Shown here piece after piece: positions 25,368-33,956 of a stretch of 64,000 nucleotides of DNA. The notes beneath the pieces were generated by a model. It searched no databases. It worked only from the letters and a program-made list of their open reading frames with translations, and was not told the DNA's origin. Origin of the DNA: Deltaproteobacteria bacterium (GTDB taxonomy: Bacteria; Myxococcota; JADLHZ01). Position 1 is the first letter of the stretch. Each line of letters begins with the position of its first letter. Both the position numbers and the translations under genes were made by a program. The stretch lies in the NCBI GenBank assembly GCA_020848545.1, contig JADLHZ010000085.1, positions 159,293 to 223,292 on the forward strand. Direction: 5' to 3'.

Positions 25368-26250
25368 TGAAGCGAACGACGCCGATGCCGAGGAATCCGC
25401 GTTGCTTCCTGGCCTCGAGCTCGTGCGGCAACGGCGCCAGTTGCAGCGCACGCACGGTCTTCACGAACAAGCCGACGAAGAACATGCGCGGCGAGGTGGC
25501 CCAGCCCTTCTTCGTCACGTCGTCGTACTGCGCGGTGAAGTCGGCGACGTTGTCCGCCGGCTGAAACGCCTTGATCTCCGCCCAGATCTTCACGACGCCA
25601 GGGCAGGCCGAGCTGACGACGTCGTGGAACGCCACGTACTTCGCCGTCTTGCGCACCGCGATGAAGTCGTTGAGCACGCCCTTGTAGGTGTGATCGCCGT
25701 CGATCAGCGTGAGGTCGTAGCTCTGCGAGGCGACCTCCTCGACGAACTCTTTGCTGCGGCTCGACATGATTTTGTAGTCGCAGATCTTCTCGTCGTCGTG
25801 CTTCGCCAAGTAGTCGCGCATGATCGGGCTGTCCATCATGTCGACGGCGACGGCCTTCTTCAGCTTTTGGAAGCGCTTCAGGTACTCGACGGTGATGATG
25901 AAGGTGCCGCCGTGCCGGCAGCCAACCTCCAAGTACGATTCGAGCTTCAACGTCGACAGGTGCACGAGGTAGCGGCTGAACTGGTTCGGGTACTGCCACG
26001 AACGCACGCCGTGACCGCACCACGGGTAGAGCTCTTTGGGGAATTCATCGAGGTACTCGTTGTTGAGACCGCAGCGGAGGAGGAGGTCCTTCTCCAAGAA
26101 CTCGGGGTTCTTCAGGTCTTCGAGCGGGGTGCTGCGGATGAGCGCGACGGCCTCGGCGATGCTGGCGACCGGGGTCGGAACCAGGCCGGCGACGGCGGTC
26201 GATTTCGGGCTTTGCGTCGGGGCTTTTTCTGCGGTCATCGGTGCGGTCAT
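25363..26250 (-). CDS. Class I SAM-dependent methyltransferase (CmcI/Methyltransf_24-like)
   Basis: A 295-residue cytosolic protein. SAM motif I is SYLEVGCRHGGTF; AVAVDMMDSP ends strand 2, and LTLIDGDHTYKGVLNDF marks the DGDH region typical of cephalosporin-hydroxylase/CmcI-like and Methyltransf_24 enzymes. A late FHDVVSSACPGV motif carries likely metal or substrate residues. Such enzymes often modify sugars or secondary metabolites, but no biosynthetic genes flank it. The first 30 residues are low-complexity. The start is ATG 26250; the 80-base divergent spacer toward the START-like gene contains a 7-base inverted repeat. Confidence 0.8.
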   Translation of the reverse strand: MTAPMTAEKAPTQSPKSTAVAGLVPTPVASIAEAVALIRSTPLEDLKNPEFLEKDLLLRCGLNNEYLDEFPKELYPWCGHGVRSWQYPNQFSRYLVHLSTLKLESYLEVGCRHGGTFIITVEYLKRFQKLKKAVAVDMMDSPIMRDYLAKHDDEKICDYKIMSSRSKEFVEEVASQSYDLTLIDGDHTYKGVLNDFIAVRKTAKYVAFHDVVSSACPGVVKIWAEIKAFQPADNVADFTAQYDDVTKKGWATSPRMFFVGLFVKTVRALQLAPLPHELEARKQRGFLGIGVVRFN

Positions 26251-26281
26251 ACGTTTTCGGTCCCCAAAAGGTGTCGCCCGT

Positions 26282-26301
26282 TATCAACTTGGATGTTGAT
26301 A
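26282..26301 (+). promoter_or_regulatory. Inverted repeat in the divergent spacer
   Basis: TATCAAC-TTGGAT-GTTGATA is a perfect 7-base inverted repeat in an AT-rich spacer between the divergent methyltransferase and START-like genes. This is a typical position for an operator serving either promoter. Confidence 0.4.
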
Positions 26302-26333
26302 GCCAAGGCAAAAACGGAGTTTATGAGCTGCTG

Positions 26334-26918
26334 ATGATCGCCGCCCTGCTCGCCCTCGTTCTCGCTGCCCCGTACACGCCCGTCGCCGTGAAGAACGGGA
26401 TGACCATCTCGCGGCGCAAGCTCGACAACGGCCTTCTCGAAGTGAAGGTCGAGACGCATACGGCGCTGACGGTGAAGGCGGTCTTTTCGGTGCTGTGGAA
26501 TCACGCGGAGTATCCGAAGTTCATCAAGACGTCGAAGGTCACGAAGGTCCTCGCCGACAAGGGCAAGGAGCGCATCGTCTACGAGCAGGTGCGGATTCCG
26601 GTCGTGCAAGATCGCGACTATACGATCCGCGGCTGGTATCAGGACGACCCCGCGACCGGGCTCATGCAGCTCTACTGGGAGGGCGCCGACGCGCTCGGCC
26701 CGCCGGAGAACCGCGATCATGTGCGCATTCGCCGGACGCAGGGCAGCTGGACGCTCGAGCCAACGAAGGACGGCGGCACCGACGTCACGTACATCTGCGC
26801 CAGCGAGCCCGGCGGAAGCGTGCCGACCTGGCTCGTCGCCGGCGCTCAGACCGACGCGGCGCCGGAGTACGTGTCTATTATATTGTCGCGGGCGAAGTCC
26901 CTGACTCAGAATCCCTGA
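26334..26918 (+). CDS. START/SRPBCC-like lipid-binding protein, exported
   Basis: A 194-residue protein; ATG 26334 opens a short signal-like stretch (MIAALLALVLAAPYTP). The rest matches the START-domain subgroup of bacterial SRPBCC proteins: VKAVFSVLWNHAEYPKFIKT, IVYEQVRIPVVQDRDYTIRG and GSWTLEPTKDGGTDVTYICA. These proteins form a cavity for lipids or other hydrophobic ligands. The ending is cut short relative to the usual fold (no long C-terminal helix beyond AAPEYVSIILSRAKSL), but a helix of about 15 residues is present. The stop is followed by a repeat-rich spacer that separates it from the convergent flotillin gene. Confidence 0.78.
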   Translation: MIAALLALVLAAPYTPVAVKNGMTISRRKLDNGLLEVKVETHTALTVKAVFSVLWNHAEYPKFIKTSKVTKVLADKGKERIVYEQVRIPVVQDRDYTIRGWYQDDPATGLMQLYWEGADALGPPENRDHVRIRRTQGSWTLEPTKDGGTDVTYICASEPGGSVPTWLVAGAQTDAAPEYVSIILSRAKSLTQNP

Positions 26919-26952
26919 CGTCTAACGTTCACGTGCTCGGATTGCTCGGATG

Positions 26953-27044
26953 CGTGCTCGTGCTCCTGCTCGGGCACGGGAACGTCCTCGCAAACGGGGG
27001 CGGAAACGTGGGCGGTCCCGTGCACGGCAACGAGCACGAGCACG
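26953..27044 (+). repeat. GC-rich inverted and direct GAGCACG repeats (likely terminator)
   Basis: CGTGCTCGTGCTC at 26953-26965 is perfectly complementary to GAGCACGAGCACG at 27032-27044, 66 bases apart. A further GACGAGCACGAGCAGGAG follows at about 27047-27064. The block fills the spacer between two convergent stop codons (26918 and 27085), so it may end transcription from both sides. Its heptamer repetition resembles simple-sequence expansions in GC-rich myxobacterial spacers. Confidence 0.6.
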
Positions 27045-27084
27045 TCGACGAGCACGAGCAGGAGGATCGTGGACGAGGATCGAG

Positions 27085-28437
27085 TTAGCGCTTCGCCGAC
27101 GCGACCGCGGGCGGCTTCGGCTTCTGCGCCGGAGGGGGCTGCGCGACCGGCGCAGCGGCGGCCGGGGTCGGATCGGCGAGGCGAGGCGAGGCGGCCTTCG
27201 GCAACCTCAACGCGCCGAGCAAGTCGACGTCGGCGAGCGCCTTCAATTGCTCGTTGGCGCCAAAGAGCGTGGTGCCGATGCTGCTCTGCGCGGTGCCGGC
27301 TCCGAGCACAGTGAGCTTGTCGACCGACATGCCCTTGATCGTCGTCATCAGCTTGTCGAAGACCGGCAGCAGCTTCTGCACGAGCAACGCGTCGCGGCCG
27401 GCTTCGCCGCTCTGCACGTACGCCGTCGCGAGCTTCTCCAGCGCGATGGCGCCGGCGCGGCCGTCGGCGAGCACGCGCGCCGCTTGCGCCTTCGCTTCGG
27501 CTTCGAGCTTTTGCCGCTGCGCTTCGGCCGGCGCGACGACGTCAGCCTCCAAGCGGCGGCGGATCTGCTCGGCGCGCGCATCCCAGCTCTTCACTTGCGC
27601 CTTTGCTTCGGCCACCTGGGCGAGCACTTGGCCGCGCGCTTCGGCGATCAACGCCGCGCGCTGCGTGAGCGCTTCGTTCTTCCGGCGCTCGATCTCTTTG
27701 CTGGTCACGCGCGTCTCGGCGTCGATCTTCGAGATCTCGCCGTTCATGCCGTTGTGCGCCTTCTGCACGAGCGCCGTCACCTGCGCGCGCACTTCACCGA
27801 TGCGCGCGTGCTTGCGCACCTCGGCGCCGCGCACCCGGCCGACGCTGTTCAAGTAGCCGACGTCGTCCGAGATGCTCTGGATCTGCAGGTTGTCGAGCAC
27901 GAGCCCGAGCCGCTGCATGTCGCGGTGCGCTTCGTCGACGAGCTTCTGCTGGAACACGGTCTTCTTCTGGTTGATCTCTTCCGGCGTCAGCTCGGCGATG
28001 ACGCCGCGCAAGTTGCCTTCGAGCGTGTCCTTCGCCACGTAGATCAGCTGCTCTTCGGTGCAGCCCAAGAAGCGCTCCAACGCGTTGTGCAAGAGCGGCT
28101 CTTCGCTCGGAAACTTGATGTTGGCGACCGCGACCACGTTCAGCGGAATGCCGCCGCGCGAGAACGCGTTCTTCACGCCGAGCTCGATCGGAATGTTCGT
28201 CAGCGACATGCGATCGACGCGCTCGATGATCGGCCAGCGCATCGCCCGGCCGCCGCGCACGACGCGAAAGCCGATCTCCTGCTTCTCGTTCTCGGCGGCG
28301 CCGACCAAGGCGAAGGTGCGGCCCGAGAAGATGAGCACTTCGTTCGGCGAGCAGACGTAGGTGTTCTTCACGACGGTCGCGACGATGAAGAAGCCCGCGA
28401 CGAGCAACATGGCGACGACGATGCCAATGACTTCCAT
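27085..28437 (-). CDS. Flotillin-like SPFH-domain protein (second of pair)
   Basis: A 450-residue membrane scaffold protein. One N-terminal membrane helix (IGIVVAMLLVAGFFIVATVV) leads into an SPFH domain (VVRGGRAMRWPIIERVDRMS; SRGGIPLNVVAVANIKF; EGNLRGVIAELTPEEINQKK). A long coiled coil rich in Ala, Glu and Gln follows (roughly residues 200-340), as in flotillins, and then a Pro/Ala-rich tail. Flotillins organise membrane microdomains. It lies 3 bases after its paralogue and downstream of an NfeD-like gene, the standard partner. Start: ATG 28437. Confidence 0.88.
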   Translation of the reverse strand: MEVIGIVVAMLLVAGFFIVATVVKNTYVCSPNEVLIFSGRTFALVGAAENEKQEIGFRVVRGGRAMRWPIIERVDRMSLTNIPIELGVKNAFSRGGIPLNVVAVANIKFPSEEPLLHNALERFLGCTEEQLIYVAKDTLEGNLRGVIAELTPEEINQKKTVFQQKLVDEAHRDMQRLGLVLDNLQIQSISDDVGYLNSVGRVRGAEVRKHARIGEVRAQVTALVQKAHNGMNGEISKIDAETRVTSKEIERRKNEALTQRAALIAEARGQVLAQVAEAKAQVKSWDARAEQIRRRLEADVVAPAEAQRQKLEAEAKAQAARVLADGRAGAIALEKLATAYVQSGEAGRDALLVQKLLPVFDKLMTTIKGMSVDKLTVLGAGTAQSSIGTTLFGANEQLKALADVDLLGALRLPKAASPRLADPTPAAAAPVAQPPPAQKPKPPAVASAKR

Positions 28438-28440
28438 GGT

Positions 28441-29715
28441 TCAGCCCTTCACTTCGGCGGTATTCGGAGCGTTGTTGGCGAGGATGCTGGCGACGTCCAC
28501 GCCGGTGAGGTCGCGCAAGGAGCCGAGCACGCGCAAGACGGCTTCGGGATAGCTCGCAGCCAACGCCGCGAGCGCTTTGCCGTCGCCGCTATCGACGAGC
28601 TGCACCGACTCGACGTCGATGCCCTGCACGCGCGCGGCGACTTGCGCCACCAAGACATCGAGCTGCGAGAGCACGAAGAGCTCGCGTACTTTCGGGCCGC
28701 CCTTCTTCAGCGCCGCCGACATCATCTCGAGGAGCTGCGCGTTGGCGAGGCCGAGCTCACGGCGGGACGCCGCGTTGCCTTCGGCGAGCAGCTCGGCCGC
28801 TTTTCTCTGCGCTTCTGCCGGCAGCACGACCTCGGCGAACAAGCGCTTCGTCTCGAGCTCTTGCCGCACTTGCTGCAGCTCTTGCTCGGCCTCGGCGCGC
28901 GCTTGCTCGGCAGCGGCGGCGGCTTCGCGCTCGATCGCTTTGGCCTCGCCTTCGAGCTTGCCGACGAGCGTGCGCAGCTCGTTGCGCTTCGTCGCCACGC
29001 CGATCTCGGCGTCTTTTCCCGCGACCTCGGCTTGTTGGCGCGCGCCGGCTTCTTCCTGCGTCACTTCTTGCGACGCTTGGCTCTCGGCGTTCTCGGCGTC
29101 GCGAATGGCGTTGGCGATCTGCGTGCGGCCGATGTTGATGAGGTACTGCGCTTCATCGTCGACGCGCAGCACCTTCAAGGTGTCGAGGTGCAGGCCCATC
29201 TTGTCGAACGCTTCGCTGACGAGCTGGAGCACTTGGTTCGCGAACTCGATGCGATCTTGGTTCACCTGCTCGGGCGTCAAGTTGGCGATGACGCCGCGCA
29301 GGAGGCCTTCGAGCGTCTGCTTCGCCGCGGTGCGGATGTTCTCGAGCGGCAAGTCCAAGAAGCGCTCGACCGCGTTGTAGACGAAGCGCGGATCGCTCGT
29401 CACTTTGACGTTGGCGATCGCGTGCACGTCGAGCGGAATGCCGCCGACCGACAAGCAGCGGTTCACCTGCAGCTCGATCGGAATGAGGCGCACGTCCATG
29501 CGCTTCACCGACTGCAGGTACGGTACGCGCCAGTGGCGGCCGGCTTGGATCACGGTGAAGTTCAGCACCTTGCCGCCCGGCAGCTTGTGCTGGCGCCCGC
29601 TGACGACGAGCAGCTCGTGCGGCTTGCAGATGAAGAGGAACCCTTTGGCGATGGCGAGCAGCACCATCAGCGAGATGCCGGTGCCGATGGCGAGTAAGAT
29701 CACGGAGTCTGGCAT
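28441..29715 (-). CDS. Flotillin-like SPFH-domain protein (first of pair)
   Basis: A 424-residue paralogue of the downstream gene with the same layout: N-terminal membrane helix (LLAIGTGISLMVLLAIAKGF), SPFH domain (VIQAGRHWRVPYLQSVKRMD; EGLLRGVIANLTPEQVNQDR) and a coiled coil with repeated EAEAKAIEREAAAAAEQARA-type heptads. The C-terminal region ends DLTGVDVASILANNAPNTAE without the Pro tail of its partner. The two proteins probably form hetero-oligomers on the inner membrane. Start: ATG 29715; its stop is 3 bases before the partner's ATG. Confidence 0.88.
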   Translation of the reverse strand: MPDSVILLAIGTGISLMVLLAIAKGFLFICKPHELLVVSGRQHKLPGGKVLNFTVIQAGRHWRVPYLQSVKRMDVRLIPIELQVNRCLSVGGIPLDVHAIANVKVTSDPRFVYNAVERFLDLPLENIRTAAKQTLEGLLRGVIANLTPEQVNQDRIEFANQVLQLVSEAFDKMGLHLDTLKVLRVDDEAQYLINIGRTQIANAIRDAENAESQASQEVTQEEAGARQQAEVAGKDAEIGVATKRNELRTLVGKLEGEAKAIEREAAAAAEQARAEAEQELQQVRQELETKRLFAEVVLPAEAQRKAAELLAEGNAASRRELGLANAQLLEMMSAALKKGGPKVRELFVLSQLDVLVAQVAARVQGIDVESVQLVDSGDGKALAALAASYPEAVLRVLGSLRDLTGVDVASILANNAPNTAEVKG

Positions 29716-29763
29716 AGGGTGCGAAATGTAGCCGCGTCGCTAGCGAGCACCACTATTTGACGG

Positions 29764-30333
29764 TCATACAGTCTGCTTGGCCGCGACCTTTGTCTTCGGC
29801 GCCGGGTGCTTGGCGACGACCGCTTGGCCGGCGTTCATCTCGACGATGACGACGTGCTCGCCGGCCGCGAGCTGCTCGTCGACGGAAGTCGCCAAGATGT
29901 CGCTCATGCCGTCGGCGAGCTGCACGCGCACTTGCCCCGCGGCGCTCGGGCTGACGTCGACGAGGACGACCGCGTCTTTACCGACGAAGTCCGCGCCTTT
30001 GGTCGTGCCGAACGAGGCTCCGGCGTCGCGAAACACGCGGCCGAGCACGGCGCGCGCCGCGAACGCCGACGCAAAGCCGACGCCGCCGGCCATGGCGCCG
30101 ACGAAGGGCTCGGGCGTCTGGGTGAGCCACGTGAGCAACGCGCCCGTAGAGCCACCGAACGCGAGAAAATAGGTCCAAAAGCGCAGCGAGAAGAAGCCGA
30201 GCGGATTATCGGCCGCGTGCGACGGATGATCCGCGTCGCCGTGGCCCGCGTCGTGGTCGTGGTCGCCGCTGAAGATCGAGACGCCGAGCATGATCATGCC
30301 GACGATGCCGGTGAACAAGTAGACGCTGAGCAC
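29764..30333 (-). CDS. NfeD-like membrane protein with His/Asp-rich loop
   Basis: A 189-residue protein starting at GTG 30333. It has an N-terminal membrane helix, then a His/Asp-rich loop (GDHDHDAGHGDADHPSHAAD), two or three further hydrophobic segments, and a C-terminal OB-fold (FVGKDAVVLVDVSPSAAGQV) typical of NfeD proteins. NfeD-like proteins are encoded with flotillins and help to assemble them; here the two flotillin genes follow directly. The charged loop could bind metal, but no known metal-site spacing is evident. Confidence 0.75.
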   Translation of the reverse strand: MLSVYLFTGIVGMIMLGVSIFSGDHDHDAGHGDADHPSHAADNPLGFFSLRFWTYFLAFGGSTGALLTWLTQTPEPFVGAMAGGVGFASAFAARAVLGRVFRDAGASFGTTKGADFVGKDAVVLVDVSPSAAGQVRVQLADGMSDILATSVDEQLAAGEHVVIVEMNAGQAVVAKHPAPKTKVAAKQTV

Positions 30334-30361
30334 GCCCTACACTAGCGCGCCCTGAACACCT

Positions 30362-31678
30362 GTGCACGAAATGCCACAGAGAAAACCGGTCCCGCTGCCG
30401 CGCGTCGGCTATCATCCGCAGGTGGAATCAGCTCCGTCCACCGGCTTGAAGTCGGGGTCGCACCTCGGCGCGTACACCGTCCTCAAGAGGCTCGGCGAAG
30501 GCGGCATGAGCCTCGTCTACTTGGCGGAGCACAGCGCGCTCGGCCGGCTCGTCGCGATCAAGATCTTGCGCAGCGAGTACAGCCAAAACGCCGACGCCGT
30601 GCAGCGCTTCTTCTTGGAAGCCCGCGCGGTCAATCAAATGCGCCACCCGCACATCATCGACATCATCGACTTCTGCCCGAACGAAGGCGGCGAAGCGTAC
30701 TACGTCATGGAGTTCATGGAGGGCGCCGACGTCGAGACGCTGCTCGATCGGCGCGTGATCACGCTCGAGCGCGGCCTCGAGATCGCGCGGCAGGCGGCAT
30801 CGGCGTTGGACGCGGTGCACGAGGCCGGCATCGTCCACCGTGACTTCAAGTGCGGCAACGTCTTCGTCACGACCGACAGCGACGACAACGACTGGGTGAA
30901 GCTCATCGACTTCGGCATCGCCAAGCTCGGCGACGCGCACAGCCGCCGCATCGGCGACACCCTGGAAGGCGTCGCCGCCGGCACGCCCGAGTTCATCTCG
31001 CCCGAGCAAGCGATGGCCAAGGAGGTCGATCACCGCAGCGACATCTACAGCTTCGGCATCTTCCTCTATCAGATGGTCACCGGCCTCGTTCCGTTCAGAG
31101 GCAACAGCCCGAACGACATCGTGCGCGCCCATCTCTACGAGCGCCCGAAAAATCCGCGGCGGATCAAGGGCGTGCCGCACGAGATCCCGCGCGCGCTCGA
31201 CGACCTCATCATGCGCTGCCTGGCGAAGAAGCCGGAGGCGCGGCCGCAGTCGATGAAAGACATTCAACCAGAGCTGGCCATGCTCGCCGACTCCGTGCGC
31301 TACGAGATGACGCTGCGCAACCGGCGCATCTGGCGCGTGGCGTATGCCGCGAGCACCGTCGGCGCGCTGCTCGTCGGAAGCGCGATCACCGACTTGATGG
31401 TCGGCCAACGCCCCGGCACCTCGGTGCGCGGCGCGGCGATCGCGACTTACGCGCGCGTGGGTGGCCTGGTGCAGCGGATGCAAACGACTCCGGTCACGGT
31501 CAGCGCTGCGGCCTTCGTTCCGGCGCCGGCGATCGCGGCGCCGATGGCGCAGCCCGCGTCGGCGCCCGCTGCCGCAGAGCCTGCTTCAGCACCCGCGCTC
31601 GCCGCGACGCCCGCGCCGCAACCAGAAGAGACCGCCAAAGCCGACCTTCCGAGGAAGAAGAAAAAGCACCGCCGCTGA
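30362..31678 (+). CDS. Hanks-type Ser/Thr protein kinase, membrane-anchored
   Basis: A 438-residue kinase starting at GTG 30362 (ATG 30371 is an alternative). The kinase core is complete: glycine loop [18 protein letters not shown] Lys, HRDFKCGNV catalytic loop, DFG in [18 protein letters not shown] (APE region) and [15 protein letters not shown]. The catalytic-loop Lys follows HRDF, the usual HRDxK spacing. A membrane helix ([20 protein letters not shown]) at about 330-350 is followed by an Ala/Pro-rich outer tail ending in KKKKHRR, with no recognisable sensor domain. It is divergent from the NfeD gene (28-base spacer). A palindromic terminator follows. Confidence 0.9.
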   Translation: MHEMPQRKPVPLPRVGYHPQVESAPSTGLKSGSHLGAYTVLKRLGEGGMSLVYLAEHSALGRLVAIKILRSEYSQNADAVQRFFLEARAVNQMRHPHIIDIIDFCPNEGGEAYYVMEFMEGADVETLLDRRVITLERGLEIARQAASALDAVHEAGIVHRDFKCGNVFVTTDSDDNDWVKLIDFGIAKLGDAHSRRIGDTLEGVAAGTPEFISPEQAMAKEVDHRSDIYSFGIFLYQMVTGLVPFRGNSPNDIVRAHLYERPKNPRRIKGVPHEIPRALDDLIMRCLAKKPEARPQSMKDIQPELAMLADSVRYEMTLRNRRIWRVAYAASTVGALLVGSAITDLMVGQRPGTSVRGAAIATYARVGGLVQRMQTTPVTVSAAAFVPAPAIAAPMAQPASAPAAAEPASAPALAATPAPQPEETAKADLPRKKKKHRR

Positions 31679-31763
31679 GAAAAGGCTGAGAAAAGGTCCC
31701 AGGGACCTTTTCGAGCAAAAGTGTCCAAAAGTTGGACAAAACAATGGTCCCTGGGACCTTTTC
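31676..31763 (+). repeat. Cluster of GGTCCC/GGGACC palindromes and short tandem repeats
   Basis: In under 90 bases there is an 11-base tandem repeat (31677-31687 and 31688-31698, unit TGAGAAAAGG plus one base); a near-perfect palindrome at 31691-31713 with 11-base arms GAAAAGGTCCC around a single A; a 7-base inverted repeat TGTCCAA-AAG-TTGGACA at 31723-31739; and a second palindrome GGTCCC-T-GGGACC at 31746-31758 followed by TTTT. The arms ending in TTTT can act as a terminator for the kinase gene. Similar short palindromes recur as interspersed repeats in environmental and myxobacterial genomes. Confidence 0.75.
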
Positions 31764-31766
31764 CGC

Positions 31767-33956
31767 ATGACTCCCGTCGCGTTCGTCTCGTTTGGCCTCG
31801 TCGCGATCGTCTTCGCCGGCGTCATTGCGTTCTTCATCGCGCGATCGCGCCGGCAAGCGCGCGACGCGTCGAAGCTCGAGGCCACACCCGAGAGCCGGCG
31901 CATTCCGCCGTCGTTGCACCCGGTGATCGATCCGGACATTTGCATCGGCAGCCTGTCGTGCATCACCGCTTGTCCCGAGGGCGACATCTTGGGCGTCGTC
32001 AACGGCGCCGCGAAGCTCATCGTCGGCAGCAACTGCATCGGCCACGGGCGCTGCTCGATCGAGTGTCCGGTCGACGCGATCAAGCTCGTGTTCGGGACCG
32101 CGGAGCGCGGCGTCGACTTGCCGGAAGTGAGCGCCGTGTTCGAGTCGAGCCGCGCCGGCGTCCACATCGTCGGCGAGCTCGCCGGCATGGGGCTCATCAA
32201 GAACGCGATGACGCAGGGCTTGCAGCTCGCCGAGCACTTCGCGCGCGCGCACAAGAACGCGATCAACGACGACGCGCCCGTGGTGATCGTCGGCGCCGGC
32301 CCGGCGGGGATCGCCACGGCGGTCGGCCTGCAGGCGCGCGGCGTGCCGTATCGCTTGCTCGAGCAAAGCAGCGTGGGCGGCACGACGGCGCACTATCCCC
32401 GCCAGAAGATCGTGATGACGGAGCGCATTCAGCTCCCGGGCTTCGGCGCGTTCGGCAAATCGCAGATCAGCAAGGAAGCGCTGAGCGACCTTTGGCAAAA
32501 GGTGCTCGCCAAGACCGGCCTCCGCGTCGAAGAGGGCGTGAAGGTCGACGGCGTCAGCGGCGACGACGGCGGGTTTCTCGTGCAGTCATCGGCCGGCGAG
32601 GTGAGGGCCGCGAAGGTGGTGCTCGCGATCGGCCGCCGTGGATCGCCGCGCAAGCTCGGCGTGCCCGGCGAGCATGTCGGCAAGGTGACCTACAGCCTGA
32701 TCGACCCCGAGCAGTACGCGCAGCAACGCGTGCTCGTCGTCGGCGGCGGCGACTCGGCGCTCGAAGCCGCGTTGGCGATCGCCGATCAGCCGGGCGCCGA
32801 CGTGACGATCTCGTACCGCGGCGCCGACTTCGGCAAGTGCCGGGATCAGAACCGCGCCCGCATCAAGCAGGCGATCGAGAGCGGCAAGGTGAAGGCGCAC
32901 CTGCCGTCGACCGTCGAGCAGGTGGAAGAGACGGCGGTGACGCTGAAGATCGGGGAGCGCACCGAGAAGCTAGGCAACGACTACGTGATCGCGTGCCTCG
33001 GCGGCGAGCTGCCGATCCCGTTTCTCGGCGCGCTCGGGATCGGCATGACCCGCCATCACGGCGACAAGGTGATCGCACCGGCGCACCAGCGCACCGGCGA
33101 GCGGCCGTCGCAGCTCGGCTGGATCTTCACCTGCATCGGCATCGGCATCGTCACCATGCTGGCGATCGTCGGCTGGAAATACTACCTGCTCTCGCCGGCC
33201 GAACGCCTGCGCTCGCAGATGCACGAAGCGCTGCGCCCGGCCGGGGTCTGGGGCCACGGCATCGGCATCGGCGCCACGCTGTTCATGCTCTTGAATTTTC
33301 TCTATCCGCTGCGCAAGCGCACGCGCGTCTTGAAGGGCACGGCGCCGATCAAGAGCTGGCTCACCTTCCACGTCTTCGTCGGCATCATGAGCCCGATCAT
33401 CATCGCGTTTCACGCGGCGTTTCACTCGCGCAATCTGTTGGCGACCGCGACCTTCGTGGCGCTGCTGATCGTCGCGACGACCGGGCTCGTCGGCCGCTTC
33501 ATTTATGCTTTCGCGCCGCGCCGCGCCGATCGCACGCTCGACCTCGCCGAAGTGCAAGGCCAGCTCGAACGGGCCCGCCGCGCGTTCTTCCAGCTCGGCG
33601 ACGCCGCCAAGAACGCGCCGGAGCTGAAGCACGCCGAGGCGCAAATCGACGAGGCGCGCTTCAAGAAGGGGTCGATGCTCGGGCACTTGATCGGCTTTCG
33701 GCTCGCGACGCGGCGCCTGCGCGAGGATCTCGGCAAGTTGCGCGGCTCGTTCACCGACGGGCACGCTTATGAAGACTTCGTCGCCGCCGCCGTCTCGGTG
33801 CAGCGCCTGCAGCTGCAAGCGCACTTCTTTCGCGGGCTCAAACGCTTGCTCTCGGGCTGGCGCGCGTTTCATGTCGTGCTGGCGCTTTTTCTCGTCTTGA
33901 TCATTGCAGTCCACGTCACTCTGTCGATCTATCTCGGCTACACGTGGGTGTTCTGA
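31767..33956 (+). CDS. Ferredoxin-flavoprotein-diheme cytochrome b fusion (membrane electron carrier)
   Basis: A 729-residue inner-membrane redox protein. One N-terminal helix (residues 1-28) precedes a 2[4Fe-4S] ferredoxin domain (CIGSLSCITACPEGD; CIGHGRCSIECPVDA). A thioredoxin-reductase-like FAD/NAD(P) domain follows (VVIVGAGPAGIATAVGL; VLVVGGGDSALEAALAIAD) without a CxxC disulfide. The C-terminal third has about five membrane helices. Two of them carry His pairs with exactly 13 residues between (FHVFVGIMSPIIIAFH and FHVVLALFLVLIIAVH), the spacing of diheme b-type cytochromes. It could pass electrons from NAD(P)H or ferredoxin through flavin and hemes b to the periplasm, where the next two genes encode cytochromes c. 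The next gene starts inside its end (13-base overlap). Confidence 0.82.
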   Translation: MTPVAFVSFGLVAIVFAGVIAFFIARSRRQARDASKLEATPESRRIPPSLHPVIDPDICIGSLSCITACPEGDILGVVNGAAKLIVGSNCIGHGRCSIECPVDAIKLVFGTAERGVDLPEVSAVFESSRAGVHIVGELAGMGLIKNAMTQGLQLAEHFARAHKNAINDDAPVVIVGAGPAGIATAVGLQARGVPYRLLEQSSVGGTTAHYPRQKIVMTERIQLPGFGAFGKSQISKEALSDLWQKVLAKTGLRVEEGVKVDGVSGDDGGFLVQSSAGEVRAAKVVLAIGRRGSPRKLGVPGEHVGKVTYSLIDPEQYAQQRVLVVGGGDSALEAALAIADQPGADVTISYRGADFGKCRDQNRARIKQAIESGKVKAHLPSTVEQVEETAVTLKIGERTEKLGNDYVIACLGGELPIPFLGALGIGMTRHHGDKVIAPAHQRTGERPSQLGWIFTCIGIGIVTMLAIVGWKYYLLSPAERLRSQMHEALRPAGVWGHGIGIGATLFMLLNFLYPLRKRTRVLKGTAPIKSWLTFHVFVGIMSPIIIAFHAAFHSRNLLATATFVALLIVATTGLVGRFIYAFAPRRADRTLDLAEVQGQLERARRAFFQLGDAAKNAPELKHAEAQIDEARFKKGSMLGHLIGFRLATRRLREDLGKLRGSFTDGHAYEDFVAAAVSVQRLQLQAHFFRGLKRLLSGWRAFHVVLALFLVLIIAVHVTLSIYLGYTWVF

